64,000 bases of DNA from Microbacterium sp. cf332 (GTDB taxonomy: Bacteria; Actinomycetota; Actinomycetes; Actinomycetales; Microbacteriaceae): the NCBI RefSeq assembly GCF_900102175.1, contig NZ_FNKN01000003.1:124414-188413 (forward strand). Direction: 5' to 3'. The notes beneath the pieces were generated by a model, which saw only the letters and a list, made by a program, of their open reading frames with translations, ran no database searches and was not told where the DNA came from. Made by a program: the position numbers and the translations under genes. Numbering within the stretch: the stretch's first letter is position 1; every line of letters starts with the position of its first letter. Positions 1-8,752 of the stretch are shown one piece after another.

Positions 1-798
1 GTCGGGCGCCGTGGCGGCGTCCGAGCCCTGTGGGCGGGCAACCCGGGGGCGGTCGTGCAGCGCGGCCTCATCGCCGCGCGGTCGTCGAGCTGGATCGTCG
101 TGCTGTCCGGTTTCTTCGAGCCCGTCTTCTACCTCGCGTCGCTCGGCATCGGACTCGGCGCGCTCATCGGCGACGTCGAGACCTCGACCGGCGCCGCGGT
201 GCCGTACGCCGCGTACATCGCACCCGCACTCCTCGCCGTCTCGGCGATGAACGGCGCGGTGTACGACTCGACGTGGAACGTCTTCTTCAAGCTCAACTAC
301 GGCAAGCTCTACGAGGGCATGCTCTCGACCTCGCTCGGCCCGCTCGACGTCGCTCTCGGCGAGATCCTGTACGCACTGCTGCGCGGACTCGTCTACGCCA
401 CCGGTTTCATGATCATCATGCAGGTGCTGGGGCTCAACCTCGCCTGGACGGCCCTGCTGGCCCTGCCGGCCGTCCTGCTCATCGCCTTCGGCTTCGCGAG
501 CGTCGGCATGGCGGTCACCAGCTACATGAAGACGTTCCAGCACATGGACTGGATCAACTTCGTCCTGCTGCCGATGTTCCTCTTCTCGGCCACGTTCTAT
601 CCGATCACGGTCTACCCCGAGTGGGTTCAGGTGATCGTGCAGGCGCTGCCGCTGTGGCACGGGGTCGAGCTGATCCGCGGGCTCACGACCGGCATGCTGT
701 CGGTCGGCATGCTCTGGCACGTCCTCTACTTCGTCGTCATGATCGGGGTGGGTCTCGTCTTCACCACGAAGCGGCTGCGAGCGCTGTTCCTCGACTGA
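1..798 (+). CDS. ABC-2 type transporter permease, 5' end missing
   Basis: The reading frame is open from base 1 and ends at the TGA at 796-798, so the gene starts before the window; 265 codons are visible. The product is an integral membrane protein with about six hydrophobic segments and the usual ABC-2 (NodJ/DrrB-like) layout, including a late stretch reading FLFSATFYPITVYPEW. Such permeases pair with a separate ATPase to export drugs, lipids or polysaccharides; the ATPase would lie to the left, out of view. The substrate cannot be told. It converges on the oxidoreductase gene that follows. Family call is firm, function is general only. Confidence 0.85.
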   Translation, partial: VGRRGGVRALWAGNPGAVVQRGLIAARSSSWIVVLSGFFEPVFYLASLGIGLGALIGDVETSTGAAVPYAAYIAPALLAVSAMNGAVYDSTWNVFFKLNYGKLYEGMLSTSLGPLDVALGEILYALLRGLVYATGFMIIMQVLGLNLAWTALLALPAVLLIAFGFASVGMAVTSYMKTFQHMDWINFVLLPMFLFSATFYPITVYPEWVQVIVQALPLWHGVELIRGLTTGMLSVGMLWHVLYFVVMIGVGLVFTTKRLRALFLD

Positions 799-846
799 AC
801 ACCGGTCGATCGAGCCCCGACCGTCGGGTCTCGCGGCCGCCGCGGC

Positions 847-1830
847 TCAGCGCGACTCGATGACCTCGCGCGCCTTGCGGATGCGCCGCGGATTGACAGG
901 GTGGGTGGCGAGCAGCACCTTGCCGCGGGAGTGCAGCCTCTGGAGGTCGTCGTACGCCTCGGCCACGTCGGCGAGGGGGTAGAACCCGGAGACGAGCGGC
1001 GACACGGCGCGCTTCTCCGCCAGTGCGACGACCGCGCGCAACTGCGAGGTGCCGTGGGCGACCGCATCCGGACTGTCGGACAGGAGAGCGACCTCGCGAT
1101 CGCGACGATCGGCACTGGACCGGAACTTTGGGCCCGGTACGCCGAGGGCCTCGGCGACCTCGCGGCCGTCCTGCCCGAAGTTGTCGATGAACGCGTCGAC
1201 GCCGTTCGGCGCGAGGGCGCGGATGCGCGTCACGATGCCCTCGCCGTATCGCACCGGCTTGACCCCGATCTGGCGCAGATAGTCGAAGTTGCGATCACCG
1301 CAGGTGCCGATCACGCGAGCGCCGCGGTGCATCGCGATCTGGGCCTCCATGCTGCCCACGCCGCCCGCGGCCGCCGAGATGACGATGGTGTCGCCCGCGC
1401 CGATCTTGAGCTCGTCGAGGATGTCGAGCGCTGTCGTCCCCGCGAGGTACAGGCCGCCCGCGGTCTCGAAGGTCACGCTGCGCGGCTTGCGGACGAGGCG
1501 GTCGACGGAGATCGTCACGTGGCTCGCCTGCGCACCCGAGCGCAGATGCCCGACGACGTCCGACCCGACGGGGAAGCCCGATGTGCCCGGTCCCGCGGCG
1601 ATGACGGTGCCGGCGAAGCAGCTGCCCGATCGTCGCGGGAACGCGTCATCCCACTCCTGCTCGGCGCCCGAACGCACGAAGCCGTCGATGTGATTGAGGC
1701 CCATCGTGATGACCTCGACCGTGACCTCGCCCGGCCCGGGCTCCGGCAGGGGCCGCGTCACGAGACGCAGCACGTCGGGCCCGCCGGCCTCCTCGTACTC
1801 GACGACCGCTGCCTCGCTGACCTTCTTCAT
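847..1830 (-). CDS. Zinc-independent MDR-family NADPH:quinone oxidoreductase-like enzyme
   Basis: 327 residues, normal for the quinone-oxidoreductase branch of the medium-chain dehydrogenase/reductase family. An N-terminal GroES-like fold (for example GPGEVTVEV) is followed by a Rossmann domain with the NADPH-binding stretch AAAGGVGSMEAQ near residue 155. The zinc-ligand cysteines of alcohol dehydrogenases are not evident. The ATG is preceded by GAGGAG seven bases away, which supports this start. A short inverted repeat (CTCAC-5-GTGAG, 1840-1854) sits just upstream in the leader and could be an operator. It probably reduces a quinone or enone with NADPH; the true substrate is unknown. Confidence 0.82.
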   Translation of the reverse strand: MKKVSEAAVVEYEEAGGPDVLRLVTRPLPEPGPGEVTVEVITMGLNHIDGFVRSGAEQEWDDAFPRRSGSCFAGTVIAAGPGTSGFPVGSDVVGHLRSGAQASHVTISVDRLVRKPRSVTFETAGGLYLAGTTALDILDELKIGAGDTIVISAAAGGVGSMEAQIAMHRGARVIGTCGDRNFDYLRQIGVKPVRYGEGIVTRIRALAPNGVDAFIDNFGQDGREVAEALGVPGPKFRSSADRRDREVALLSDSPDAVAHGTSQLRAVVALAEKRAVSPLVSGFYPLADVAEAYDDLQRLHSRGKVLLATHPVNPRRIRKAREVIESR

Positions 1831-1899
1831 GACGGGCTCCTCACGTGATGTGAGTCGAACAGTAGACCCGCCTGCCCGCCCGGAGGAGGTCTTGACATG

Positions 1900-1935
1900 A
1901 CGGATGCCGCGACCCCGAGGGGCCGCGGCATCCGT
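1900..1935 (-). terminator. Hairpin terminator after the MHS transporter gene
   Basis: A perfect 12-bp stem (ACGGATGCCGCG pairing with CGCGGCATCCGT) lies 15 bases beyond the stop of the transporter gene. There is no clear U-tract, which is common for high-G+C actinobacterial terminators. Confidence 0.6.
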
Positions 1936-1950
1936 CGTGACGACAGGAGG

Positions 1951-3393
1951 TCAGCGGGTGGTCGCCGCCTCGCCGATGTTGCTGTCGTACTCGATGTCCT
2001 TCGTCTCCTTGGAGAGGTACAGCGCGATGTAGGTCAGCACGGCGGACGCCGTCAGGTACAGGCCGACGAGAACGGGCGAGCCGCCCGCCGTGGCCCACAG
2101 CGCCGTCGCGACGAGCGGGGCCAGGGCCGCGCCCAGGATCGACGCGACGTTGTACGAGATGGCCGAGCCCGTGTACCGCACGTTGGTCGGGAACAGCTCG
2201 GGCAGCAGTGCACCCATGGGGCCGAACGTGACCCCCATGAGCATGAACCCGAAGACGAGGAACGCCTGCACGAGCGCCCCGGTGAACTTCGGGTCGAGCT
2301 GCGGCATGAGGAACACCGCGAACAGGAGGCCGAAGACGGCGATCGCGGCCGTGATCCACATCAGCAGCTTGCGGCGGCCGATCGAGTCGGCCACGGGGCC
2401 CGACAGCAGCGTGAAGATGCCGAAGAACACGACGCCGATGATCTGCATGATGACGAAGTCGGTGAACCCGAAGCCGAGACCGGGCACGTACGCGGCGGCG
2501 TCGAAGGCCGCGCCTGACGCCTCGGCGGCGGCCTGCGCGCCCTCGAGCGTCGCCTTGGTGCCGTAGGCGAGGGTGAAGCTCGTCATCAGGTAGAAGAGCA
2601 CGTAGGTGGCCAGCATGATGAACGTGCCGAGGATGAGCGCGCGCCAGTGGCCGCGGACGACGGCGCCGAGTGGGAACTTGCGGATCGCACCGGTCTTCTC
2701 GGCCTTCGAGAAGCTGGTGGACTCGACCAGCTTCAGGCGCACCCACAGGCCGACGATGACCATGACGGCCGAGAAGAGGAACGGCACGCGCCAACCCCAC
2801 GCGAGGAACTCCTCGGAGCGCTGCGCCGGGCCGTCGGGGTGCGGCAGCAGGAAGTAGATGACGAGGAACACCGAGTTGGCGATGATGAAGCCGATGGGGG
2901 CGCCGAGCTGCGGGAACGTGCCGTACCAGGCCCGCTTGCCCTTCGGCGCGTTCTCGGTGGCCACGAGCGCGGCACCGGACCACTCGCCACCGAGCGCGAA
3001 ACCCTGTGCGAGGCGCAGCACGAGCAGCAGGATCGCCGCCCAGACGCCGATCTCGTTGAACGTGGGGAGGAGCCCGATGAGGAAGGTCGCGATGCCCATC
3101 GTGAGCAGCGAGGCGACGAGTGTCGCCTTGCGGCCGAACTTGTCGCCGAAGTGGCCGAACACGACGGCGCCGATGGGACGGGCGACCATGGCGGCGCCGA
3201 AGATGCTGAACGACAGCAGCAGGTTGGTGGTCTCGTTGCCCGCCGGGAAGAAGAGCAGCGGGAAGACGAGGACGGCGGCGGTCGCGTAGACGTAGAAGTC
3301 GTAGAACTCGATCGTCGTGCCGATGAGGCTGGCGGTGATGACGCGGGAGCGGGGGTTCGCGGGCGCGGCGGGCGCCGCGGTGGCGGATGACAT
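1951..3393 (-). CDS. MFS transporter of the metabolite:H+ symporter (MHS) family
   Basis: 480 residues, typical for MHS-family symporters (ShiA, ProP and KgtP relatives), with twelve predicted membrane segments. The N-terminal signature SLIGTTIEFYDFYVY and the loop FGHFGDKFGRKATL between helices 2 and 3 are diagnostic. These proteins take up organic acids, betaines or aromatic acids with protons; the substrate cannot be read from sequence. The gene is monocistronic, ended by the hairpin at 1900-1935. No strong ribosome binding site or close -10 box was seen before the ATG, so a longer leader is likely. Confidence 0.87.
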   Translation of the reverse strand: MSSATAAPAAPANPRSRVITASLIGTTIEFYDFYVYATAAVLVFPLLFFPAGNETTNLLLSFSIFGAAMVARPIGAVVFGHFGDKFGRKATLVASLLTMGIATFLIGLLPTFNEIGVWAAILLLVLRLAQGFALGGEWSGAALVATENAPKGKRAWYGTFPQLGAPIGFIIANSVFLVIYFLLPHPDGPAQRSEEFLAWGWRVPFLFSAVMVIVGLWVRLKLVESTSFSKAEKTGAIRKFPLGAVVRGHWRALILGTFIMLATYVLFYLMTSFTLAYGTKATLEGAQAAAEASGAAFDAAAYVPGLGFGFTDFVIMQIIGVVFFGIFTLLSGPVADSIGRRKLLMWITAAIAVFGLLFAVFLMPQLDPKFTGALVQAFLVFGFMLMGVTFGPMGALLPELFPTNVRYTGSAISYNVASILGAALAPLVATALWATAGGSPVLVGLYLTASAVLTYIALYLSKETKDIEYDSNIGEAATTR

Positions 3394-3550
3394 GTGCGGT
3401 GTGATGCCTGTCTGGAAGAACGGGTGAGCGCCCTCGTGGGAGCGTGCCGGTGGGCGGACGTCCGAGGCGGGGTGGTGCGGCGGGCGTTCGACGCGAGGAT
3501 CACCGGCGGCGTCGACGGTGTCGGCGACGCACGATCGTCCATTCTACGAC

Positions 3551-3584
3551 GGATGCCGGGCCCCGAGGCTCGGGCCCGGCATCC
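3551..3584 (-). terminator. Hairpin terminator after the small membrane protein gene
   Basis: A 13-bp stem (GGATGCCGGGCCC with GGGCCCGGCATCC) lies 41 bases downstream of the stop codon of the 116-residue membrane protein. It shares the GGATGCC...GGCATCC core with the hairpin at 1900-1935. Confidence 0.6.
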
Positions 3585-3625
3585 GAGCGTATTCCGGCGC
3601 GGCCGCCGGAGTTTCTGGGCTCGCG

Positions 3626-3976
3626 TCAGCGCCAGAGGACGGCGATCGCCACGTTCGCGACGGTCGCCGCTCCGATGAGCCAGAAGATCGCGGCGGGCAC
3701 CGACGACGTGCGCTTCTGACGGCCCGAGCCGACACCGAGAAGGCCGCCGATCACGACGAGGACGACGAGCTTCACGGCGATCTTGGCGTAGTTCAGATCA
3801 TGGTCCGTGCCCCAGGGGGCGGCGAGGGCGAGCCCCGCGATTCCGGCGACGAGCAGGCCGTAGCTCATGACGCGCGTGATGCGGCGCGACCCCAGCGCTT
3901 CGACCGCCCACGCGCCGAAGAGCGTGGCGAAGCCGATGAGGTGGACGATGAGGACGATTCCGCGGAGCGTTTCCAT
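3626..3976 (-). CDS. Small four-helix membrane protein of unknown function
   Basis: 116 residues with four hydrophobic segments (roughly 3-22, 36-54, 64-84, 92-114) and a short basic loop GSGRQKRTSS before the last helix. No catalytic motif is visible. Similar small proteins occur in many actinobacteria, but I do not recognise a function. It lies 42 bases behind ribH, so read-through from the riboflavin operon is possible, yet it has its own likely promoter (TAGGCT, six bases before the ATG). The start codon lies in one arm of a strong palindrome (3969-4005), implying regulated expression. Confidence 0.75.
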   Translation of the reverse strand: METLRGIVLIVHLIGFATLFGAWAVEALGSRRITRVMSYGLLVAGIAGLALAAPWGTDHDLNYAKIAVKLVVLVVIGGLLGVGSGRQKRTSSVPAAIFWLIGAATVANVAIAVLWR

Positions 3977-4005
3977 ACCCTCAGCCTAGCTGAAGGTATG
4001 GAAAC
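3969..4005. promoter_or_regulatory. 37-base palindrome over the -10 box and start codon
   Basis: Perfect 11-base arms (GTTTCCATACC at 3969-3979 and GGTATGGAAAC at 3995-4005) enclose an inner TCAGC/GCTGA pair, giving 16 base pairs around a 3-base loop with one mismatch. The right arm, read on the minus strand, holds the ATG of the small membrane protein gene; the centre holds its -10 box. It could be a repressor operator, and in transcripts reading through from ribH it would form a hairpin hiding the start codon or ending transcription. Confidence 0.6.
3983..3988 (-). promoter_or_regulatory. -10 box TAGGCT, leaderless start of the small membrane protein gene
   Basis: TAGGCT ends six bases before the ATG at 3976, the spacing expected when transcription starts at or beside the start codon. 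It lies inside the palindrome at 3969-4005. Confidence 0.55.
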
Positions 4006-4018
4006 GGCCGCCGGAGGG

Positions 4019-4492
4019 TCAGGCGCGCAGGCTGCGGAGAGTGAGGGCTGTGCGCAATGCGGCATCCGCCGCCTCGGCACCCTTGTCCTCCTTCGACCCG
4101 GGCAGGCCCGCGCGGTCGATGCCCTGCTGTTCGTCGTCGAGCGTCAGCACGCCGAACCCGACTGGCTTGCCCGTGTCGAGTGCGACGCGCGTGAGGCCGT
4201 CGGTGGCGGCGGACGACACGAAGTCGAAGTGGGGAGTGCCGCCGCGGATAATGACACCGAGGGCCACGGCGGCATCGGCGCCCGAGTCCAGGGCGGCCTT
4301 GGCGACCACCGGCAGCTCGAACGAGCCCGGTACCCGGACGAGACGCCAGGCCGCGCCCGACTCCTCGAGTACCCGCTCGGCCCCGGCGATGAGGCCGTCG
4401 GTGATGACGTCGTGCCATTCGCCGGCGACCACGACGACCTTCAGGTCGCTCGCGTCGATCTGCTGGCGGTCGGGAGCGCCGTGTCCGCTCAT
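4019..4492 (-). CDS. ribH: 6,7-dimethyl-8-ribityllumazine synthase
   Basis: 157 residues, the usual size. It condenses 5-amino-6-ribitylamino-uracil with 3,4-dihydroxy-2-butanone 4-phosphate to lumazine, the penultimate riboflavin step, and normally forms hollow oligomers in the cytoplasm. Visible family marks are the substrate loop PGSFELP near residue 57 and [14 protein letters not shown] with the catalytic histidine near residue 92. The start overlaps the stop of ribBA by four bases (ATGA), so translation is probably coupled. Last gene of the riboflavin operon. Confidence 0.95.
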   Translation of the reverse strand: MSGHGAPDRQQIDASDLKVVVVAGEWHDVITDGLIAGAERVLEESGAAWRLVRVPGSFELPVVAKAALDSGADAAVALGVIIRGGTPHFDFVSSAATDGLTRVALDTGKPVGFGVLTLDDEQQGIDRAGLPGSKEDKGAEAADAALRTALTLRSLRA

Positions 4493-5814
4493 GCGATGTT
4501 CTCCGAGTTCTGTCGAGGGTCGATGGTGTCCTGGGCCGCACCCGCGTCCGCATCCGTGCCGCGGGCGAGGGCCGCGCTCAGCTCGGCGTCGTCGATGATG
4601 TGCCCCATGCGGTCGCGCTTGGTCGCGAGGTACTGGTGGTTATTCGCGCCCACGCCGACGAGCAGCGGCACCTGCTCGGCGATGTCGAGTCCCAGTGCCC
4701 GCAGCTGAGCGACCTTGTCGGAGTTGTTCGTCAGCAGTCGGATGCTGCTCACGCCCAGGTCCGACAGGATCCCCGCCGCCGCGGCGTAGTCGCGCGCATC
4801 GGCCGGCAGGCCGAGCGCGAGGTTCGCATCGAGCGTGTCGAGACCGCGCTCCTGCAGCTGGTACGCGCGGAGCTTGTTGATGAGCCCGATCCCGCGACCC
4901 TCATGGCCGCGCATGTAGATGACGATGCCGCCGTCGCGGTCGATGGCGTCGAGGGCGGCATCGAGCTGGGGACCGCACTCGCACTTGAGCGAGCCGAAGG
5001 CCTCGCCCGTCAGGCACTCGGAGTGCACCCGCACGAGCGGAGCCGGGTCGGTCAGGTCGCCCGACACGACGGCGATGTGATCGGTGCCGGTCGTGCGGTC
5101 CTTGTACGCGAGGAATCGGAACGCGCCGTGCGAGGTCGGCACATGGGCCTCCGCGCGCAGGCTGACGCGCCGTCGCTGGGCGCTTGCGTCGGCCGTGGGG
5201 CGAGGATCGGTCTCCTCGAGGTGGGCGATCAGCTGTTCGATGGTGATGACCGGGATGCCGTCGCGCTCGCCGAGCTCGAGGAGACCCGGCATCCGCATCA
5301 TCGAGCCGTCGTCCGCGACGATCTCGGCGATCGCGCCGACCGGCTCGAGGCCCGCGAGCTGCATGAGCTCGACGGCGGCCTCGGTGTGACCGCTGCGCTC
5401 GCGCACGCCGCCTTCGACGGCGCGGAGCGGCAGGATGTGGCCCGGGCGGATGACACTGCCGGGCGTCGACGCGGGATCCGCGAGCACGGTCAGGGTGCGG
5501 GCGCGGTCCGCCGCGCTGATACCGGTCGTCACGCCCTCTGCCGCGTCGACCGAGACGGTGTACGCCGTGCCACGGGCGTCCTCGTTGGTCTCGACCATCG
5601 GGGGTAGGTCGAGGCGATCGGCCCACTCGGCAGGCATGGGGGCGCAGATGAACCCGCTCGAATGGCGGACCGTCCAGGCGATCCACTCCGGGGTCGCGAG
5701 CGCAGCCGACAGGATGACGTCGCCTTCGTTCTCGCGGTTCTCATCGTCGGCGACGATGATCGGCTTTCCGGCCCGCAGCGCGTCGAGCGCGTCGGAGAGG
5801 GGAGAAAGGCTCAT
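4489..5814 (-). CDS. ribBA: Bifunctional DHBP synthase / GTP cyclohydrolase II
   Basis: 441 residues. The N-terminal half (about 1-200) is DHBP synthase, which makes the four-carbon precursor from ribulose 5-phosphate, with the acidic motif [10 protein letters not shown] at 23-32. The C-terminal half is GTP cyclohydrolase II with zinc cysteines C267, C278 and C280 in [17 protein letters not shown] and the [10 protein letters not shown] motif at 302-311. The ATG at 5814 was chosen because it starts the conserved domain and overlaps the ribE stop (ATGA). An in-frame open stretch upstream is only read-through into ribE. Confidence 0.95.
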   Translation of the reverse strand: MSLSPLSDALDALRAGKPIIVADDENRENEGDVILSAALATPEWIAWTVRHSSGFICAPMPAEWADRLDLPPMVETNEDARGTAYTVSVDAAEGVTTGISAADRARTLTVLADPASTPGSVIRPGHILPLRAVEGGVRERSGHTEAAVELMQLAGLEPVGAIAEIVADDGSMMRMPGLLELGERDGIPVITIEQLIAHLEETDPRPTADASAQRRRVSLRAEAHVPTSHGAFRFLAYKDRTTGTDHIAVVSGDLTDPAPLVRVHSECLTGEAFGSLKCECGPQLDAALDAIDRDGGIVIYMRGHEGRGIGLINKLRAYQLQERGLDTLDANLALGLPADARDYAAAAGILSDLGVSSIRLLTNNSDKVAQLRALGLDIAEQVPLLVGVGANNHQYLATKRDRMGHIIDDAELSAALARGTDADAGAAQDTIDPRQNSENIA

Positions 5815-6443
5815 CGGGAGCCTCCTTCGTTCGAGAGGGTGGTGAATGCCAGCAACCGCTGGACGTGTCGGGCGAGGATGTCGGTCTCGAGATTGACCGC
5901 GTCGCCGGTGATGCGGGCCCCGAGGGTCGTGGCGGCGAGCGTCTCGGGGATCAGCGAGACCTCGAGCCACGCGTCGCGTGCGTCGGCGGGGCTCACGGCG
6001 CTCACGGTGAGCGAGACGCCGTCGACGGTGATCGACCCCTTGTCGACGATCAGGGGCGCGAGATCGGCGGGCACCGAGATGCGCAGCACGCGCCACTGCT
6101 CGCCGGGGCGCACGTCGAGGATGCGACCCAGGCCGTCGACGTGTCCCTGCACGATGTGACCACCCAGGCGCGTGTGGGCGGCGAGGGCGCGCTCGAGGTT
6201 GACTGCGCGTCCCGGCTCGATGCCGGTCAGACTCGACACATCGAGGGTCTGACGCATGACGTCGGCGGTGAACCAGTCCGCTCCCTGATCGACGACGGTC
6301 AGGCAGACCCCGCTGACGGCTATCGAGTCGCCGTGGCCGGCATCGGACACCGCTTTCGGTGCACGCACCGTGATCCGCACACCGTCGCCCGAGGGGTCGA
6401 CGGCGACGACCTCGCCGATCTCTTCGATGATTCCGGTGAACAT
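5811..6443 (-). CDS. ribE: Riboflavin synthase, alpha chain
   Basis: 210 residues, standard length. Starts with the signature MFTGIIEEIGEV and contains two lumazine-binding barrel repeats (about 1-97 and 98-195, the second with HIVQGHVDG). It dismutates two lumazine molecules to riboflavin plus the pyrimidine donor. The start overlaps the ribD stop by one base (TGATG) and its stop overlaps the ribBA start, so all four rib genes are translationally linked. Confidence 0.95.
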   Translation of the reverse strand: MFTGIIEEIGEVVAVDPSGDGVRITVRAPKAVSDAGHGDSIAVSGVCLTVVDQGADWFTADVMRQTLDVSSLTGIEPGRAVNLERALAAHTRLGGHIVQGHVDGLGRILDVRPGEQWRVLRISVPADLAPLIVDKGSITVDGVSLTVSAVSPADARDAWLEVSLIPETLAATTLGARITGDAVNLETDILARHVQRLLAFTTLSNEGGSR

Positions 6444-7525
6444 CAGGCGTCTCCTTCGGAGGGGGATGACGGGTGTACGGGGGTGGCGACGATCAGCAAA
6501 TCATCGCCGAGCATCTCGACAGAGCTCACCCGCAGGCGTCGCTGGTCGGTGATGGTCTCGACGCCGAGCGACCGCAGCGCGGGACGGTCATCGCCCGACG
6601 TGCCCGAGCCGATGAGGGTCGGCGCGACGTAGGAGAGGATCTCGTCGGCGAGGCCCGCGCGCAGGAAGGCGCTCGCGATCGTGGGGCCGCCTTCCACGAA
6701 GACGCGCTGCACCCCGCGCTCGCGCAGCTCGCTCATCAGCGACGGGTCGTTCGGGCTCTCGCCGTCGAGGTTCTCACCGTCGCGGTGCAGGAGGGGCAGC
6801 GGGTGGCGGCGTACCAGCGCGTCGTCCGGCACGGCGCGCTGGCCCAGGACCACGGGCATCGGCTGCCGCTCGTAGAGCGTGCCGTCGGGGCGCCGCGCGG
6901 TCAGCGCGGGATCGTCCGACAGGAGGGTGCCGGTGCCGACGACGATCGCGTCGGCCTCGCTCCGGCGGCGGTGCACGTCGGAGCGCGCCGCGGGACCGGT
7001 GATCCACTGGCTGGTCCCGTCGGGAGCGGCCGCGCGCCCGTCGAGCGACTGCGCCCACTTCACGGTCACGTGCGGCCGGCCGAGGCGCTGCACGGTGAGC
7101 CAATCGTGGATGAGCGCCTCGCCCTCGTGATCCAGCACCCCGCCGACCACGTCGACACCGGCATCCCGCAGGCGCTGCGCCCCGCCGGCCGAGGCGTCGC
7201 CCGGATCGGCGAGGGAGTAGACGACACGGGCCACTCCCGCTTCGATCAGCGCGAGCGCGCAGGGGCCCGTCCGGCCGGTGTGATTACATGGCTCGAGGCT
7301 CACGACGGCGGTCGCGCCGCGGGCCGCGCCGACGGGCAGCTGCGTCAGTGCGTCGACCTCGGCGTGGGCGGTGCCGGCGCCGCGGTGCCAGCCCTCGGCG
7401 AGGACCGACCCGTCGGCGGCGAGGAGCACGGCCCCCACCTGCGGGTTGATACCACGGGGACCGTTGCCCGCGAGGTCGAAGGCGCGACGCATCGCGGCGA
7501 TCTCGCGATCGGTGGTGCCCGGCAT
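6443..7525 (-). CDS. ribD: Bifunctional riboflavin deaminase/reductase
   Basis: 360 residues. The N-terminal deaminase has the zinc site H54-A55-E56 in TAHAEVDAL and C80/C89 in LEPCNHTGRTGPC; the C-terminal reductase begins near residue 150 with HVTVKWAQSLDG. Together they turn the GTP cyclohydrolase product into the ribitylamino-uracil phosphate. The ATG at 7525 (MPGTTDREIAAM) is used because the longer open frame upstream runs into the FMN riboswitch. First gene of the rib operon; expression should drop when FMN is plentiful. Confidence 0.94.
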   Translation of the reverse strand: MPGTTDREIAAMRRAFDLAGNGPRGINPQVGAVLLAADGSVLAEGWHRGAGTAHAEVDALTQLPVGAARGATAVVSLEPCNHTGRTGPCALALIEAGVARVVYSLADPGDASAGGAQRLRDAGVDVVGGVLDHEGEALIHDWLTVQRLGRPHVTVKWAQSLDGRAAAPDGTSQWITGPAARSDVHRRRSEADAIVVGTGTLLSDDPALTARRPDGTLYERQPMPVVLGQRAVPDDALVRRHPLPLLHRDGENLDGESPNDPSLMSELRERGVQRVFVEGGPTIASAFLRAGLADEILSYVAPTLIGSGTSGDDRPALRSLGVETITDQRRLRVSSVEMLGDDLLIVATPVHPSSPSEGDA

Positions 7526-7568
7526 CCTTCGTCCTTCGGTCAGTCTCCGGGGACGCGGGCGGGCGCGC

Positions 7569-7584
7569 GCAGCGCGAACGCTGC
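7569..7584 (-). promoter_or_regulatory. UUCG-loop hairpin next to the FMN aptamer
   Basis: Read on the minus strand, GCAGCG-UUCG-CGCUGC directly follows the closing stem of the riboswitch and precedes ribD by 43 bases. It is a candidate part of the expression platform. A poly-U tail is absent, so it may act on translation or Rho access. Confidence 0.45.
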
Positions 7585-7727
7585 CGTGCTTCCTCCCATC
7601 CGGACTAGCGACTCGCGTCGCATCACCGTCGGTCCCGGAATTCCACCGGATCAACCTCTCGGCCCGAAGGCCGGGAGGGTCGCGGACTCTCACCGCCGGT
7701 TCGGATTCTCACCGACCCCGGAGCACG
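7585..7727 (-). promoter_or_regulatory. FMN riboswitch (RFN element) controlling the rib operon
   Basis: Read on the minus strand, the segment opens with CGUGCUCCGGGGUCGGUG and closes with CGGAUGGGAGGAAGCACG, the two conserved ends of the RFN aptamer; P1 pairs CGUGCU (7727-7722) with AGCACG (7590-7585). The internal blocks GGCGGUGAGAGUCCGCGA and CCGGUGGAAUUCCGGGACCG are also classic. FMN binding would lower expression of ribD-ribE-ribBA-ribH. Confidence 0.95.
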
Positions 7728-7821
7728 TTCAATACTCCGATCGTACTCAACGCGCCGACATCCGGGGCATTCCCGACTCGTGCCGTCATCTGAGCGGGGG
7801 CGTGGGCCGTCGGCCGGATCG

Positions 7822-8685
7822 CTACTTCAGCAGCCGCGACAGCCGCCGGTCGGCGAGCAGCTTGCCGCCGGTCTGGCAGGTCGGGCAGTACTCCAGGCTG
7901 TTGTCGGCGAAGAAGACGCTGCGCACCTCGTCGCCGCAGACCGGACACGCCTCGCCGCGGCGGCCGTGCACCCGCATCCCGCGACGCTTGGCGTCCTTCA
8001 GGTCGGCGGGCGGCTTGCCGGATGCGGCGGAGACGGCCTCGGTCAGCGTCGCACTGAGTGCCGCATAGAGCCGGTCGACCTCCTCGTCGTCGAGGTTGGC
8101 CGCGAGGGCGTACGGCGACATCCTCGCCGCGTGCAGGATCTCGTCGGAGTACGCGTTGCCGATCCCGGCGACGATCGACTGGTCGCGCAGCACGCCCTTG
8201 ATCTGCGTGCGGCGACCGGCGAGCAGCCCCGCCAGCGTGGCGCGGTCGAACGACGGGTCGAGCGGGTCGGGGCCGAGGCGGGCGATCCCCGCGACCTCGG
8301 CCGGATCGCGCACGACGTACACCGCGAGCGACTTCTTGGTGCCCGCCTCGGTCAGATCGAAGCCGGAGTCGTCATCGAACCCGATACGCAGGGCGATCGG
8401 GGTCTTCCCGGGGCGGATGACGGTCGCGGGCAGCGTGTCGTACCAGCGCAGCCAGCCCGCCTTGGCGAGGTGGAAGACGAGGCGGGTGCCGGTGTCCGTG
8501 GCCAGGTCGACGAACTTGCCGTGCCGGGACGCCGCCGTCACCGTCGCGCCCTCGAGCGACTCGATGGGCGGATCGTAGGTCTTCAGAGCCGAGATGGCAC
8601 TGACCCGCGCCTTCGTGATGCGCCGGCCGACGAGCCGCCCGCCGAGGTAGTCGACGAGTCCCTGCACTTCCGGCATCTCGGGCAT
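7822..8685 (-). CDS. Formamidopyrimidine-DNA glycosylase / endonuclease VIII family protein
   Basis: 287 residues. The N-terminal MPEMPEV supplies the Pro2 nucleophile and Glu3 of this base-excision repair family, so the ATG at 8685 is preferred over the in-frame ATGs at 8693 and 8676; a CAGGAT -10-like box six bases upstream agrees. The helix-two-turn-helix region is near KGVLRDQSIVAGIGNAYSDEILHAARMSP, given here only as KGVLRDQSIVAGIGN and the following EILHAARMSP. A C-terminal zinc finger of the C-X2-C...C-X2-C type (CPVC, CPTC) is present. Removes oxidised bases and nicks the abasic site; whether Fpg or Nei in specificity cannot be told. Confidence 0.88.
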   Translation of the reverse strand: MPEMPEVQGLVDYLGGRLVGRRITKARVSAISALKTYDPPIESLEGATVTAASRHGKFVDLATDTGTRLVFHLAKAGWLRWYDTLPATVIRPGKTPIALRIGFDDDSGFDLTEAGTKKSLAVYVVRDPAEVAGIARLGPDPLDPSFDRATLAGLLAGRRTQIKGVLRDQSIVAGIGNAYSDEILHAARMSPYALAANLDDEEVDRLYAALSATLTEAVSAASGKPPADLKDAKRRGMRVHGRRGEACPVCGDEVRSVFFADNSLEYCPTCQTGGKLLADRRLSRLLK

Positions 8686-8691
8686 GGCGAC

Positions 8692-8697
8692 ATCCTG
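8692..8697 (-). promoter_or_regulatory. -10-like box CAGGAT before the glycosylase gene
   Basis: CAGGAT ends six bases before the ATG at 8685. It departs from TANNNT at the first base, so it is one of the weaker leaderless candidates. Confidence 0.35.
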
Positions 8698-8752
8698 GCA
8701 CGCGCGACCCCCGCCCGGCACGGGGTTGTGCGCGGACGGCGGCGTGCTCGGT

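Noticed and set aside
1892..1897. TTGACA on the plus strand as a -35 box
   Set aside because: No plus-strand gene follows; the sequence lies between two minus-strand genes next to a terminator.
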